DNA of 64,000 bases. Origin: Mycobacterium sp. D16Q14. GTDB taxonomy: Bacteria > Actinomycetota > Actinomycetes > Mycobacteriales > Mycobacteriaceae. Position numbers and translations under genes: made by a program. Positions within the stretch are counted from its first letter, which is position 1; every line of letters begins with the position of its first letter. The stretch lies in assembly GCA_002013415.1 (NCBI GenBank), contig MAEX01000003.1, forward strand, positions 119,571 through 183,570. The letters run 5' to 3'. Under the pieces are notes generated by a model that was not told the origin of the DNA, ran no database searches, and was given only the letters and a program-made list of their open reading frames with translations. Shown here piece by piece: positions 35,699-44,050 of this stretch.

Positions 35699-36615
35699 GA
35701 AACAACGCGCTGGAGCCTCGACTGGTCGTGGTGACCGGTGCGGGTAGCGGTATCGGCCGGGCGACCGCGATCCGATTCGCCAAACGCGGTGCCTACGTGG
35801 TGGTTACCGACCTGGATCTGGACACCGCCAATGAAACGGTGGACCTGATCCACGCGGACGGGCGCAACGCGTCGGCGGTGCAGCTTGATGTCACCGACCC
35901 CGACCATTGGGCGGACGTCGCCCGCTACGTGTCCATCGAATACGGCGTTCCGGATGTGCTGGTGAACAACGCGGGGATTGTGGTCAGCGGTCCGTTCTTC
36001 AAGCTGAGCGCCGCAGACTGGGACAAACAGCTGTCGGTGAATCTGATGGGTGTGGTGCATGGGTGCCGGGTGTTCGGTGAACAGATGGTCGCACGCGGCG
36101 GCGGGCATATCGTCAACATCGCCTCGGCAGCCGCGTATACGCCGACCGCGGTGATGGCGCCGTACTCGGTGTCCAAGGCCGGTGTCAAGATGTTGACCGA
36201 GTGTCTGCGGCTTGAATTGGGGCCCAAGGGTGTTGGTGTCAGTGCGATATGTCCTGGATTCATCAATACCAACATCGGTATCCACGGCACCATGGTGGGT
36301 ATCGACCAGGAAATCGTTGATGTAAGCCAGCGGAGCATGCGGCGGTTACGTGAGATCACGGAGAAGCTGCCCTGGGCGCCGATGAGCCCCAATCTGGTCG
36401 CACGGGCAGTCACCCGCGCGGTTCGTCTGGATCTTGTGGTGGTTCCGGTGAAGCTCGAGTCATGGCTGGGCTATGTCCTGTCGCGGGCTTTTCCGGCCGT
36501 GAACAGGCGACTCATGGCTCCGTTCGGCGTCGACAGATTCGAGCGTCTGGGCGAGCGTGCGGCGGCCAAACGCAGCGAGCGTCAGGCTCCGGTTCTTGTC
36601 GATAGCGTGCAGTAG
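35695..36615 (+). CDS. Short-chain dehydrogenase/reductase, first of a tandem pair
   Basis: A 306-residue classical SDR with TGAGSGIGRAT near residue 15, NNAG near residue 92 and catalytic YSVSK near residue 160. It is closely similar to the next gene along most of its length (shared SAVQLDVTDPD, LMGVVHGCR, KAGVKMLTECLRLEL, AICPGFINTNIG), so the pair arose by tandem duplication. The start overlaps the BVMO stop. Confidence 0.92.
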   Translation: MRNNALEPRLVVVTGAGSGIGRATAIRFAKRGAYVVVTDLDLDTANETVDLIHADGRNASAVQLDVTDPDHWADVARYVSIEYGVPDVLVNNAGIVVSGPFFKLSAADWDKQLSVNLMGVVHGCRVFGEQMVARGGGHIVNIASAAAYTPTAVMAPYSVSKAGVKMLTECLRLELGPKGVGVSAICPGFINTNIGIHGTMVGIDQEIVDVSQRSMRRLREITEKLPWAPMSPNLVARAVTRAVRLDLVVVPVKLESWLGYVLSRAFPAVNRRLMAPFGVDRFERLGERAAAKRSERQAPVLVDSVQ

Positions 36616-36625
36616 GGAGACCACG

Positions 36626-37576
36626 ATGAAACTCAACAAACTCGAGCCCCAGTTGGTGGTAGTGACCGGTGCCGGCAGCGGCATCGGCCGGGCCACAGCC
36701 GTTCGATTCGCCAAACACGGTGCTCACGTGGTCGTTTCCGATATGGATCTTGACTCCGCGCGCGCCACGACAGCAATGATCCGCGCCGATGGCAACACGG
36801 CATCGGCGGTGCAGCTGGATGTCACCGATCCGGACCAGTGGGAAACCTTCGCGCGGGACGTGCTTGCCGATCATGGCGTGGCCGATGTGTTGGTCAACAA
36901 CGCGGGAATCGCCTTGGGCGGGGCATTTCTGAAGCTCAGCCCGGCCGACTGGGACAAGTTGCTCTCGGTGAACCTCATGGGCGTGGTGCATGGGTGCCGG
37001 GCGTTCGGTGAGCAGATGGTTGAACGCGGCAGCGGGCATATCGTCAATATCGCCTCGGCCGCGGCCTTCACACCGACTCCGGTGATGGCACCCTACTCGG
37101 TGTCCAAGGCGGGTGTGAAGATGCTGACCGAATGCCTGCGGTTGGAGTTGGGCTCGAAAGGTGTTGGAGTCAGTGCCATTTGCCCCGGCTTCATCAACAC
37201 CAACATTGGGCTTAACGGAATAACCGTGGGCGTGGACCAAGAGATGGTCGATCGGGGTAAGGAGATCATGCTCCGGGTGCAGGAGTTCGCAGCAGGCCTG
37301 CCGTTCTCCCCGATGAGCCCGGACTTGGTGGCACGCGCTGTGATGCGCGCGGTGAAGTACGACCTTGCGGTGGTGCCGGTGCGCACCGAGGCATGGCTCG
37401 GATATGTGCTGGGCCGAGTCGCTCCGGGAATCAACCGGCGTACCACACAGGCGTTCTCGATCGAGCGGGCGGAGCGGTGGGGTGCCTGGGCCCTCGGCAA
37501 ATTGGATGATCTGAATCTGCTTCCACGTCAGGGCGGCGTCGAGGTGGCCCGAAAGCCCACGGCAGCACGGAGGTAG
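36626..37576 (+). CDS. Short-chain dehydrogenase/reductase, second of a tandem pair
   Basis: A 316-residue SDR from ATG 36626, with AGGGAG just upstream; the longer frame from 36557 lies inside the previous gene. It carries TGAGSGIGRAT, NNAG and YSVSK at the same positions as its twin. The C-terminal third has diverged (Arg/Gly-rich tail), which could reflect a different partner or substrate. Confidence 0.92.
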   Translation: MKLNKLEPQLVVVTGAGSGIGRATAVRFAKHGAHVVVSDMDLDSARATTAMIRADGNTASAVQLDVTDPDQWETFARDVLADHGVADVLVNNAGIALGGAFLKLSPADWDKLLSVNLMGVVHGCRAFGEQMVERGSGHIVNIASAAAFTPTPVMAPYSVSKAGVKMLTECLRLELGSKGVGVSAICPGFINTNIGLNGITVGVDQEMVDRGKEIMLRVQEFAAGLPFSPMSPDLVARAVMRAVKYDLAVVPVRTEAWLGYVLGRVAPGINRRTTQAFSIERAERWGAWALGKLDDLNLLPRQGGVEVARKPTAARR

Positions 37577-37580
37577 ACAG

Positions 37581-38465
37581 ATGAACGACACGGCAGACAT
37601 CGGGGACGTGGCGCTGCGCGCACGTAACGTTACGTTCGACTTCTCGGACTCGCCACTGCAATGGATACCGGATGAGCCGGTGGCCTCGCACGCGCTCTCT
37701 GCGCTGAACTTCATGCTGCCCGCCGGCGAGTTGTTCTTCGTCGACGTGTTCGGACGGGCACTGCCGCACATCAAGGATGAGAAGCTGCGTGAGGCGGTCA
37801 TCGGTTTTATCGGTCAGGAGCAGTTGCATTCCGATACACACGACAAAGCGCTGCTGGAGTACTTCGGTCAGCATGGTATCGATGCACAGCCGCTGCACGA
37901 ACTGACCGACCGTGTGCTTTCGACCTTCAAGCAGCAGACGGACCGGCTCCCGCCCAAGGTGAGGTACCGGGTGATGGTCGAGGGCATCGCCATCATCGCG
38001 GGTATCGAGCACCTGACCGCCACCGCAGGGGACTGGCTGCTCAACCATGATTTCGAAAAGTACGGTGCCGATCCCGTGATCACCGACATGTTCCGCTGGC
38101 ACGGTGCGGAGGAAGTCGAACACCGCAGCGTCGCTTGGGATCTTGCTCGGCACCTCGGGGTCGGGCGCCCCCGGATGATGGCGTACTTCGTCGGCTCCTG
38201 CGCGACAATCCCCGTGGGTCTGGTCTTCCTCAGCTGGCTGCTCGCACGTGCCGACCCAGACCTGCCGAAGATGAGCCTGGCGCAATGGCTCCGAGAGACC
38301 AACAGGGCGATGAAGCGCGGCGCGACCCTGAGATGGAGCGTCCTGGGGGAGGGGTTCAGGAGCTTCCTGCGGCCCGGTTTTAGTCCGGAATCCATCGGGG
38401 ACACCGCACAGGCGGTTGCCTATCTGGCCAAGTCTCCGGCCGCCAAAGCCGCGGCTGTGGCATGA
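37581..38465 (+). CDS. PF10118 (COG3687) predicted metal-dependent hydrolase, diiron-like
   Basis: A 294-residue paralogue of the protein at 33243 with the same metal-site spacing: Glu50, Glu80-x2-His83 (GQEQLH), Glu143 and Glu178-x2-His181 (EEVEHRS). A hydrophobic stretch (YFVGSCATIPVGLVFLSWLL) suggests membrane association. It starts 4 bases after the SDR stop and overlaps the 2Fe-2S reductase gene by ATGA, the strongest hint that the two proteins work together. Confidence 0.82.
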   Translation: MNDTADIGDVALRARNVTFDFSDSPLQWIPDEPVASHALSALNFMLPAGELFFVDVFGRALPHIKDEKLREAVIGFIGQEQLHSDTHDKALLEYFGQHGIDAQPLHELTDRVLSTFKQQTDRLPPKVRYRVMVEGIAIIAGIEHLTATAGDWLLNHDFEKYGADPVITDMFRWHGAEEVEHRSVAWDLARHLGVGRPRMMAYFVGSCATIPVGLVFLSWLLARADPDLPKMSLAQWLRETNRAMKRGATLRWSVLGEGFRSFLRPGFSPESIGDTAQAVAYLAKSPAAKAAAVA

Positions 38466-39589
38466 CGCGGGCACTTCCGGTGGCGACCCCGAGGAGCCGC
38501 CACCCCCTGGGCTGGGGCATGAAGGTTCTTGACGTCGTGGGGCCGACCGCCGTCGCGGCCTTGGGCAAGACACTGCCCGCCGTGCTGCGGCTGAGCCCGC
38601 TGCTGGGGCCCGTCCGTCAACCCAGATGGGTGGACCGGTCGCTGAATCTGGTTGTCCGGGAACGTTCCGTGGTGGCTGCCGACCAGGACGTGGTGGCCTT
38701 CACGCTCGGTGCGGTGGGCGGAGGTGAGTTGCCGAGGTGGCGGCCCGGCGCACATCTGGATGTCACGTTGCCCTCGGGTGCGGTGCGCCAGTACTCGTTG
38801 TGCGGTGACCCGCGTGACCGGTACCAATACCGGATTGCGGTGCGACGCATACCCGGTGGCAACGGGGGATCGATCGAACTGCACGACGGTGTGCGTATCG
38901 GTGACACTCTTGGGGTCAAGGGGCCGCGGAACGCCTTCCCGCTGGCGACCACCGGACATCTGAACGCCAGTACCCGCCAGTTCCACTTCGTGGCCGGGGG
39001 AATCGGCATCACACCGATCCTGCCGATGCTGGCGGTCGCTACGGAGCTCGGGCTGCCGTGGACGATGACGTACACCGGGCGCCGTAAGGAGTCCATCCCC
39101 TTCCGCGATGAGCTGGCCCGCTACGGCGAACGGATCACCATCCGTACCGACGATGAGGACGGGTTGCCGACACCGGCCGATCTGCTGCCGCCGTTGCACC
39201 CTGATCTTGCGGTGTACTGCTGCGGACCGGGACCCATGTTGAAGGTGATTCGCGACGCGGTCACCGAATACCCAGGCGCTGAGCTGCATTTCGAGAGATT
39301 CTCGGCGCCGCCGATCGAAAATGGGCTGCCGTTCCAGATGCAGCTGGGCGTGGGCGGTCCCGTAGTGGATGTCGGGCCCGAGAACAGTGCGTTGGACGCG
39401 GTTCTCGCGGCCAGACCCGGCACACCGCACTCGTGCCGGCAAGGCTTCTGTGGCACCTGCAAAGTCACGGTGCTCTCGGGTAACCCCGATCACCGCGACA
39501 CCCTCTTGACCGAATCACAGCGCGCCGAAGGCCAGATGCTCCTATGCGTATCTCGTGCCGACGGCGGGCGGTTGGTACTGGACTTCTGA
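38462..39589 (+). CDS. Flavin/2Fe-2S oxidoreductase (phthalate dioxygenase reductase type)
   Basis: A 375-residue electron-transfer protein. After an N-terminal extension of about 55 residues it has the flavin-binding RQYSLCGDP, the NAD-binding region with GGIGITPILPML and YCCGPGPML, and a C-terminal plant-type ferredoxin domain whose cluster ligands are in CRQGFCGTC and LLCVSR. It would pass electrons from NAD(P)H to an oxygenase. Coupled by ATGA to the PF10118 gene, it may reduce that protein's metal site (inference). Confidence 0.92.
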   Translation: MTRALPVATPRSRHPLGWGMKVLDVVGPTAVAALGKTLPAVLRLSPLLGPVRQPRWVDRSLNLVVRERSVVAADQDVVAFTLGAVGGGELPRWRPGAHLDVTLPSGAVRQYSLCGDPRDRYQYRIAVRRIPGGNGGSIELHDGVRIGDTLGVKGPRNAFPLATTGHLNASTRQFHFVAGGIGITPILPMLAVATELGLPWTMTYTGRRKESIPFRDELARYGERITIRTDDEDGLPTPADLLPPLHPDLAVYCCGPGPMLKVIRDAVTEYPGAELHFERFSAPPIENGLPFQMQLGVGGPVVDVGPENSALDAVLAARPGTPHSCRQGFCGTCKVTVLSGNPDHRDTLLTESQRAEGQMLLCVSRADGGRLVLDF

Positions 39590-39604
39590 GAATGGAGATA
39601 TGGG

Positions 39605-41428
39605 ATGACTCTCACGACAGAGCGCGAAGACGGAGTGACGAACGACCGTGTCACCGAGCATGTGGTGCGCAACGGCGCTATCGACGTCGCGTACTTCGTT
39701 CAGGGCAACCCCGACGGGGAAACCATTCTGCTGGTGCATGGGTGGCCGGATTCGCATCATCTCTGGGACGGCGTCGCGCCGTTGCTCAGAGATCGCTTCC
39801 GGTTGGTCGCGATTGACAATCGTGGCGCAGGAAAGAGCTCCAACCCCAAGAGCTTCCGCGGCTTCCGGCTCACCGAGATGGCCAGCGACTACGTAGCCGT
39901 GGCCGACGCGGTGAGCCCCGACAAGCCCGTACATGTCCTTGGTCACGATTGGGGCAGTGTCGCGATGTGGGAGGCGATCTGCGATCCCGGCCTGGAACAG
40001 AGATTTTCCTCCTTCACGTCGGTGTCCGGGCCCTCGGCGCATCACATGAGCCGGTGGGTGCGGTCACGGCTCGGTAATCCAACGCCGAAGAATGTGGCGC
40101 TCGCGCTGGGGCAGATTGGCTCCTTGCTGTACATGTTCGGATCCATGACTCCCGTCATCCCCAACGTTCTACTCAAGCTCGCCATGAACGAAAATCGTTG
40201 GCGTGCTGGGCTTTCCCTTGCGGAAGGTGCTCCCGTCGAGCAGATTCACCTCGGGCCGACGTTCATGAGCGACATTACCAAGACATTGCGGGTGTACCGC
40301 GCCAACGCGTTGCCCGCGATGCTGCATCCACAGGACCGGCACACAGGCGTGCCCGTGCAGGTTATCGTCGGTACCCGCGACCCCGCGGTGCGCCAATCGA
40401 ACTACGACGACGAGCTCACATGGAACAAGCAGACATGGCGGCGGGTGCTCGATGGTGGCCACTGGTTGCCCTTCTCTCACCCACACGTGCTCGCTGCCGC
40501 AGCTACCGAACTCATCGACGCGGTATCGGGCAAGGAGCCCGACCGTGCACTGCGGAGGGCGGAAATGGGCAAGAGCCGCAAGCCATTTGAGGATCAGCTC
40601 GTCGTCATCACCGGCGGGGGTAGCGGTATCGGCAGGGAGACCGCCCTCGAGTTCGCCCGGCAGGGCGCCGAGGTGGTGCTCTCCGATGTGAACCTCGACG
40701 GTGCCAATGAGACTGTCGCGCTGATCGAACAGGCAGGCGGTGTGGCGCACGCATACCGGCTCAATGTCGCGGACGAGGATGCCGTCAACGCGCATGCCGA
40801 GGAAGTCGTCGCGCTCCATGGCGTGCCCGACATCCTGGTGAACAACGCCGGAGTCGGTGCCGCGGGTGGTTTCCTGGACACACCTTCCGAAGAATTCCGC
40901 CGCGTCATCGAGATTAACCTGTTCGGAGTGGTCAACGGCAGCCGGGCATTTGGCGCGAAGATGGCCGAGCGCGGGCTCGGCGGTCATATTGTCAACCTCT
41001 CCAGCATGGCTGCGTACAGCCCGCAGAAGGCTTTTACCGCATACTCGACCAGCAAGTCCGCGGTGTTCATGTTCTCCGATTGCCTGCGCGCCGACCTTGC
41101 GGCGCACAACATCGGTGTCACCACCATTTGCCCTGGCGTGGTGCATACCAACATTGTGGCCAATACCAAGATTTCGGGTGTGGATGCCGCAGAAGAGGCG
41201 CGGATGCAACAGGCCGGCGACAAGGCCTATGCGATGCGCCGCTACGGTCCAGACAAGGTGGCGCGCCAGATCGTTACCGCGGTGCGCAAGAACAAGCAGG
41301 TCGTACCCGTGACACCCGAGGCGCGGCTGCAGTACCTCAACAACCGTGTGGCGCCGGGACTCACGCGCTACTTCGCATCCAAGGCGGGCATGACCGACCT
41401 CATCAAGCTGGTGCCCAGCAAGAAGTAG
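39605..41428 (+). CDS. Epoxide-hydrolase-like alpha/beta hydrolase fused to an SDR (EphD-like)
   Basis: A 607-residue two-domain protein. The N-terminal 310 residues are an alpha/beta hydrolase with VHGWPDSHHLWDG, nucleophile Asp in GHDWGS near residue 115 and catalytic His in GGHWLP. The C-terminal 280 residues are an SDR with TGGGSGIGRET, NNAG and YSTSK. The same fusion is found in M. tuberculosis EphD (Rv2214c), linked to epoxide chemistry on mycolic acids (established for the family). It closes the operon that starts at 33243. Here it may hydrolyse epoxide or lactone intermediates and oxidise the product (inference). Confidence 0.9.
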   Translation: MTLTTEREDGVTNDRVTEHVVRNGAIDVAYFVQGNPDGETILLVHGWPDSHHLWDGVAPLLRDRFRLVAIDNRGAGKSSNPKSFRGFRLTEMASDYVAVADAVSPDKPVHVLGHDWGSVAMWEAICDPGLEQRFSSFTSVSGPSAHHMSRWVRSRLGNPTPKNVALALGQIGSLLYMFGSMTPVIPNVLLKLAMNENRWRAGLSLAEGAPVEQIHLGPTFMSDITKTLRVYRANALPAMLHPQDRHTGVPVQVIVGTRDPAVRQSNYDDELTWNKQTWRRVLDGGHWLPFSHPHVLAAAATELIDAVSGKEPDRALRRAEMGKSRKPFEDQLVVITGGGSGIGRETALEFARQGAEVVLSDVNLDGANETVALIEQAGGVAHAYRLNVADEDAVNAHAEEVVALHGVPDILVNNAGVGAAGGFLDTPSEEFRRVIEINLFGVVNGSRAFGAKMAERGLGGHIVNLSSMAAYSPQKAFTAYSTSKSAVFMFSDCLRADLAAHNIGVTTICPGVVHTNIVANTKISGVDAAEEARMQQAGDKAYAMRRYGPDKVARQIVTAVRKNKQVVPVTPEARLQYLNNRVAPGLTRYFASKAGMTDLIKLVPSKK

Positions 41429-41443
41429 AGGGCCAGTTCGCCG

Positions 41444-42238
41444 CTAGGTCGCGATCCGGAGGGCGGCCTCGCGGCGGGCACGGATGAATTGTCCTTGCCC
41501 GGTGAGTGTTTGGTCGATGTTAGTCCAGCCCTGGGCGCGCAGCCATCCGGTGACTTCCTCGCGCCCGAAGGCGCGGAAGCCGCCGATGCGCATTGCCCCG
41601 GTGACGCCCGGGAACGAGGCCGCCGGGGTTCGCAGTGACGTGAAGATCACGATCTGTCCGCTCGGCCCCGCCACTCGGCACAGTTCCCGCACGGCCTGTT
41701 CGGGATTGGGGATGAGGTACAGCGCAGCGAGGCAGACCACCGTGTCGAATGCCGCGTCGGCGAAGGGCAGTGCGTGCGCGCTGCCGCGGACGTAATCCAC
41801 ATGTTCGGCCGAGTTGTCGCGCACTGCCCGCCGCAGCATGGGGCCGGACAGGTCTAGGCCGATACACGCGCCGTCGTGCCCGAGCTGCGCGGCGAGCTCA
41901 CGGGTGTAGAGGCCGGGACCGCATGCGACGTCAAGGATCTTGAGATCCCCGCGACCGGCGATCTCACCCATCAAAGCGGTGTGTGCCTTGAGGGTGCTTC
42001 GACCGCCATAGCTGAACCCGCGGGTGAACATTGGCCGCCAGGCGCGCTCGTAGATCGCCGCCAACAGGGGGCTCTGCATGAACCGGTTGGCCAGGGAAAC
42101 CGGCTCGTCGCTTTCGGGGCCGAGGACATCGAGATAGCCGTGTTTGCGCTCGGGCGGGTGCGCGATCCGGGTGGGATCGACGAACGTATCGGCGAGCGTC
42201 GGATCCGGCAGGTTGCCCACGGTCCCTCCAGTACACAT
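41444..42238 (-). CDS. Class I SAM-dependent methyltransferase
   Basis: A 264-residue protein with the SAM-binding motif ILDVACGPGLYT near residue 99, GLDLSGPM and the ALPFADAAFDTVVC block. The fold matches small-molecule or lipid methyltransferases of the UbiE/Cma type. It is transcribed divergently from the monooxygenase at 42470 and convergently with the EphD-like gene. The 13-bp operator-like site lies 28 bases upstream of its start. Confidence 0.88.
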   Translation of the reverse strand: MCTGGTVGNLPDPTLADTFVDPTRIAHPPERKHGYLDVLGPESDEPVSLANRFMQSPLLAAIYERAWRPMFTRGFSYGGRSTLKAHTALMGEIAGRGDLKILDVACGPGLYTRELAAQLGHDGACIGLDLSGPMLRRAVRDNSAEHVDYVRGSAHALPFADAAFDTVVCLAALYLIPNPEQAVRELCRVAGPSGQIVIFTSLRTPAASFPGVTGAMRIGGFRAFGREEVTGWLRAQGWTNIDQTLTGQGQFIRARREAALRIAT

Positions 42239-42266
42239 CGGTTGATTTCAGATTAATGCAACGGAT

Positions 42267-42279
42267 AGTACTGGATACC
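42267..42279 (-). promoter_or_regulatory. RGTATCNNRTACY operator upstream of the methyltransferase
   Basis: The minus strand reads GGTATCCAGTACT, a full match to the 13-bp element. It lies in the 231-bp divergent region between the methyltransferase and the monooxygenase at 42470, close to the methyltransferase start. Confidence 0.5.
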
Positions 42280-42334
42280 TAATGTCACGCATAGGCTAGC
42301 AACATGTGAGTCTGTGCAGCATGGAGACGCGGGT

Positions 42335-42374
42335 CCCACTTGTTATTTAGTGAATGGCATGTCAGTCTATTAAA
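42335..42374 (+). promoter_or_regulatory. 40-bp promoter element shared with 14724-14763
   Basis: Second copy of the element described at 14724, with 35 of 40 bases identical and no gaps. It ends 95 bases before the GTG of the monooxygenase gene. Conservation of non-coding sequence over 27 kb, in front of genes of the same family, points to shared regulation. Confidence 0.6.
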
Positions 42375-42469
42375 TACCTGAGCGGCGGGTGGGGTGTTTC
42401 TACGCGGTAGGCACATCCCATCGCGACCGCTCAGCCGGAGATGCCGCAGGCAAAGGGAAGGAACGTGCC

Positions 42470-44050
42470 GTGAAACGAACCATGGAACCCGCCATGGGTC
42501 TGTATGACGAACCCGATTACGAGGTCGCGATCATCGGTGCCGGGCTGGGTGGCATCTGCGCGGCCATCAAGTTGCTTGAGATCGGCATCGAGAACTTCGT
42601 CATCATCGATCGGGATGAGGACTTTGGTGGCACGTGGTTGCGCAACACCTACCCCGGGGTCGGTGCCGACATCCCGACCGTCGCCTACCAGTTCACCTTC
42701 GCGCCGAAAGGCGACTGGCAACGATTCTTCGCCACCGGCGCCGAAATACAGCAGTACGCCCAGGATTTGGTTGCCGAGCACGGACTGCGCGCGTATGCGA
42801 GATTCGGAACACGTGTTGAGCGTGAGGTGTTCGATGAAGGCAATCATCTGTGGCAGGTGCATACCGCCGACGGTGAGATCATCTCGTCACGTTTCCTGAT
42901 CAGCGCAATCGGTGCGTACATCAACCCGCGAACAGCCCCGGATATCCCGGGGCTGGACACCTTCGCCGGCCCGATACAGGTGCCGTCCCGGTGGCAGCAC
43001 GACGTGGACATGCGCGGCAAGCGTGTCGGAATCATCGGTGTGGGAAGTTCCACCGTGCAGATCGCTCCGGCCATTGCCGGTGAGGTGGAACATCTCGATG
43101 TGTATCAGCGGACACCGCAGTGGTACTTCCCGAAGCCGGACTTCCGGATGCCTCGGCCGCTGCAGCGGTTACTGGCGGGGCGCAGATTCGCTAACGCGGT
43201 CAATGGTATTGCCTTGGCGGGCATCGAACTTGGCTTGCGCGTTCTGATCTACACGCCCAAGCCGTTGTTCCGGGTGGGTGCGGCGGTCTTCGACAAGGTG
43301 GCGCTGTGGGCGTATCTGGGCTGGCTCCGGTACAAAGTGGATGACCCGGAGGTTCGAGAGCAGCTGCGGCCGAGGTTCGGGGCGGGCTGCACCCGCGGCA
43401 CGCTGGGCGCCGACTACCTGCCGACCTTTAACCGGTCGAACGTGACGCTGGTGTCGAACGGTATCGAGCGGATCACCCCGACGGGCATCGTGGACAAGAC
43501 GGGTACCGAACGCCCCGTCGATGTCCTGGTGCTGGCCACCGGGTACGAGATGTTCTCGGACCCGGAAACCTATCGGCTGGGAACTGTGCTGGGTACCAAA
43601 GGATTCGACCTAGCGGAGTTTTACCGCGACAACGGGCTGCAGGCATACCAAAGCACCTCGGTCCCGGGCCTTCCCAACAGGTTCATGCTCGTCGGTCCGT
43701 ACTCGTGGACCGGCACCAGCTTCCACTACATCCTGGAGAACTCGATGCGTCACATCGAGGCCGTCATCAAGCTCGCCCGTGCCAAACGGGCCACCTGGGT
43801 CGAGGTCACGCAGGAGGCGCTGGACGACTTCCAGTCGAACATCGCCCGCAGCGGTGCCAACCTGAATCGGTACTTCACGGTGAACTGTGCCGGGTCGAAC
43901 AGTTACTTCATCAACTCGCAGGGCGACACACCCTATGTGCGGCCGTGGACGGTGTTGCAGTCATATCGGCGCAGTGTCAAATTCCCTTCGGGTGCTTACG
44001 ATTTCAGGTCCATCAACAGCCCCGTTAAGGAGATCGAACATGCGATTTGA
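42470..44050 (+). CDS. FAD-dependent monooxygenase (Baeyer-Villiger-like)
   Basis: A 526-residue class B flavin monooxygenase with IIGAGLGGIC, DFGGTWLRNTYPGVGADIPT and IIGVGSST motifs. The fingerprint is FAGPIQVPSRWQ, with Val for the central His. GTG 42470 is chosen from GGGAAGGA at 42455-42462; upstream in-frame codons do not look coding. It overlaps the SRPBCC gene by 11 bases. It resembles the protein at 19019 in C-terminal blocks (LVGPYSWTGTSFHY, YFTVNCAGSNSYFIN). Confidence 0.9.
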   Translation: MKRTMEPAMGLYDEPDYEVAIIGAGLGGICAAIKLLEIGIENFVIIDRDEDFGGTWLRNTYPGVGADIPTVAYQFTFAPKGDWQRFFATGAEIQQYAQDLVAEHGLRAYARFGTRVEREVFDEGNHLWQVHTADGEIISSRFLISAIGAYINPRTAPDIPGLDTFAGPIQVPSRWQHDVDMRGKRVGIIGVGSSTVQIAPAIAGEVEHLDVYQRTPQWYFPKPDFRMPRPLQRLLAGRRFANAVNGIALAGIELGLRVLIYTPKPLFRVGAAVFDKVALWAYLGWLRYKVDDPEVREQLRPRFGAGCTRGTLGADYLPTFNRSNVTLVSNGIERITPTGIVDKTGTERPVDVLVLATGYEMFSDPETYRLGTVLGTKGFDLAEFYRDNGLQAYQSTSVPGLPNRFMLVGPYSWTGTSFHYILENSMRHIEAVIKLARAKRATWVEVTQEALDDFQSNIARSGANLNRYFTVNCAGSNSYFINSQGDTPYVRPWTVLQSYRRSVKFPSGAYDFRSINSPVKEIEHAI

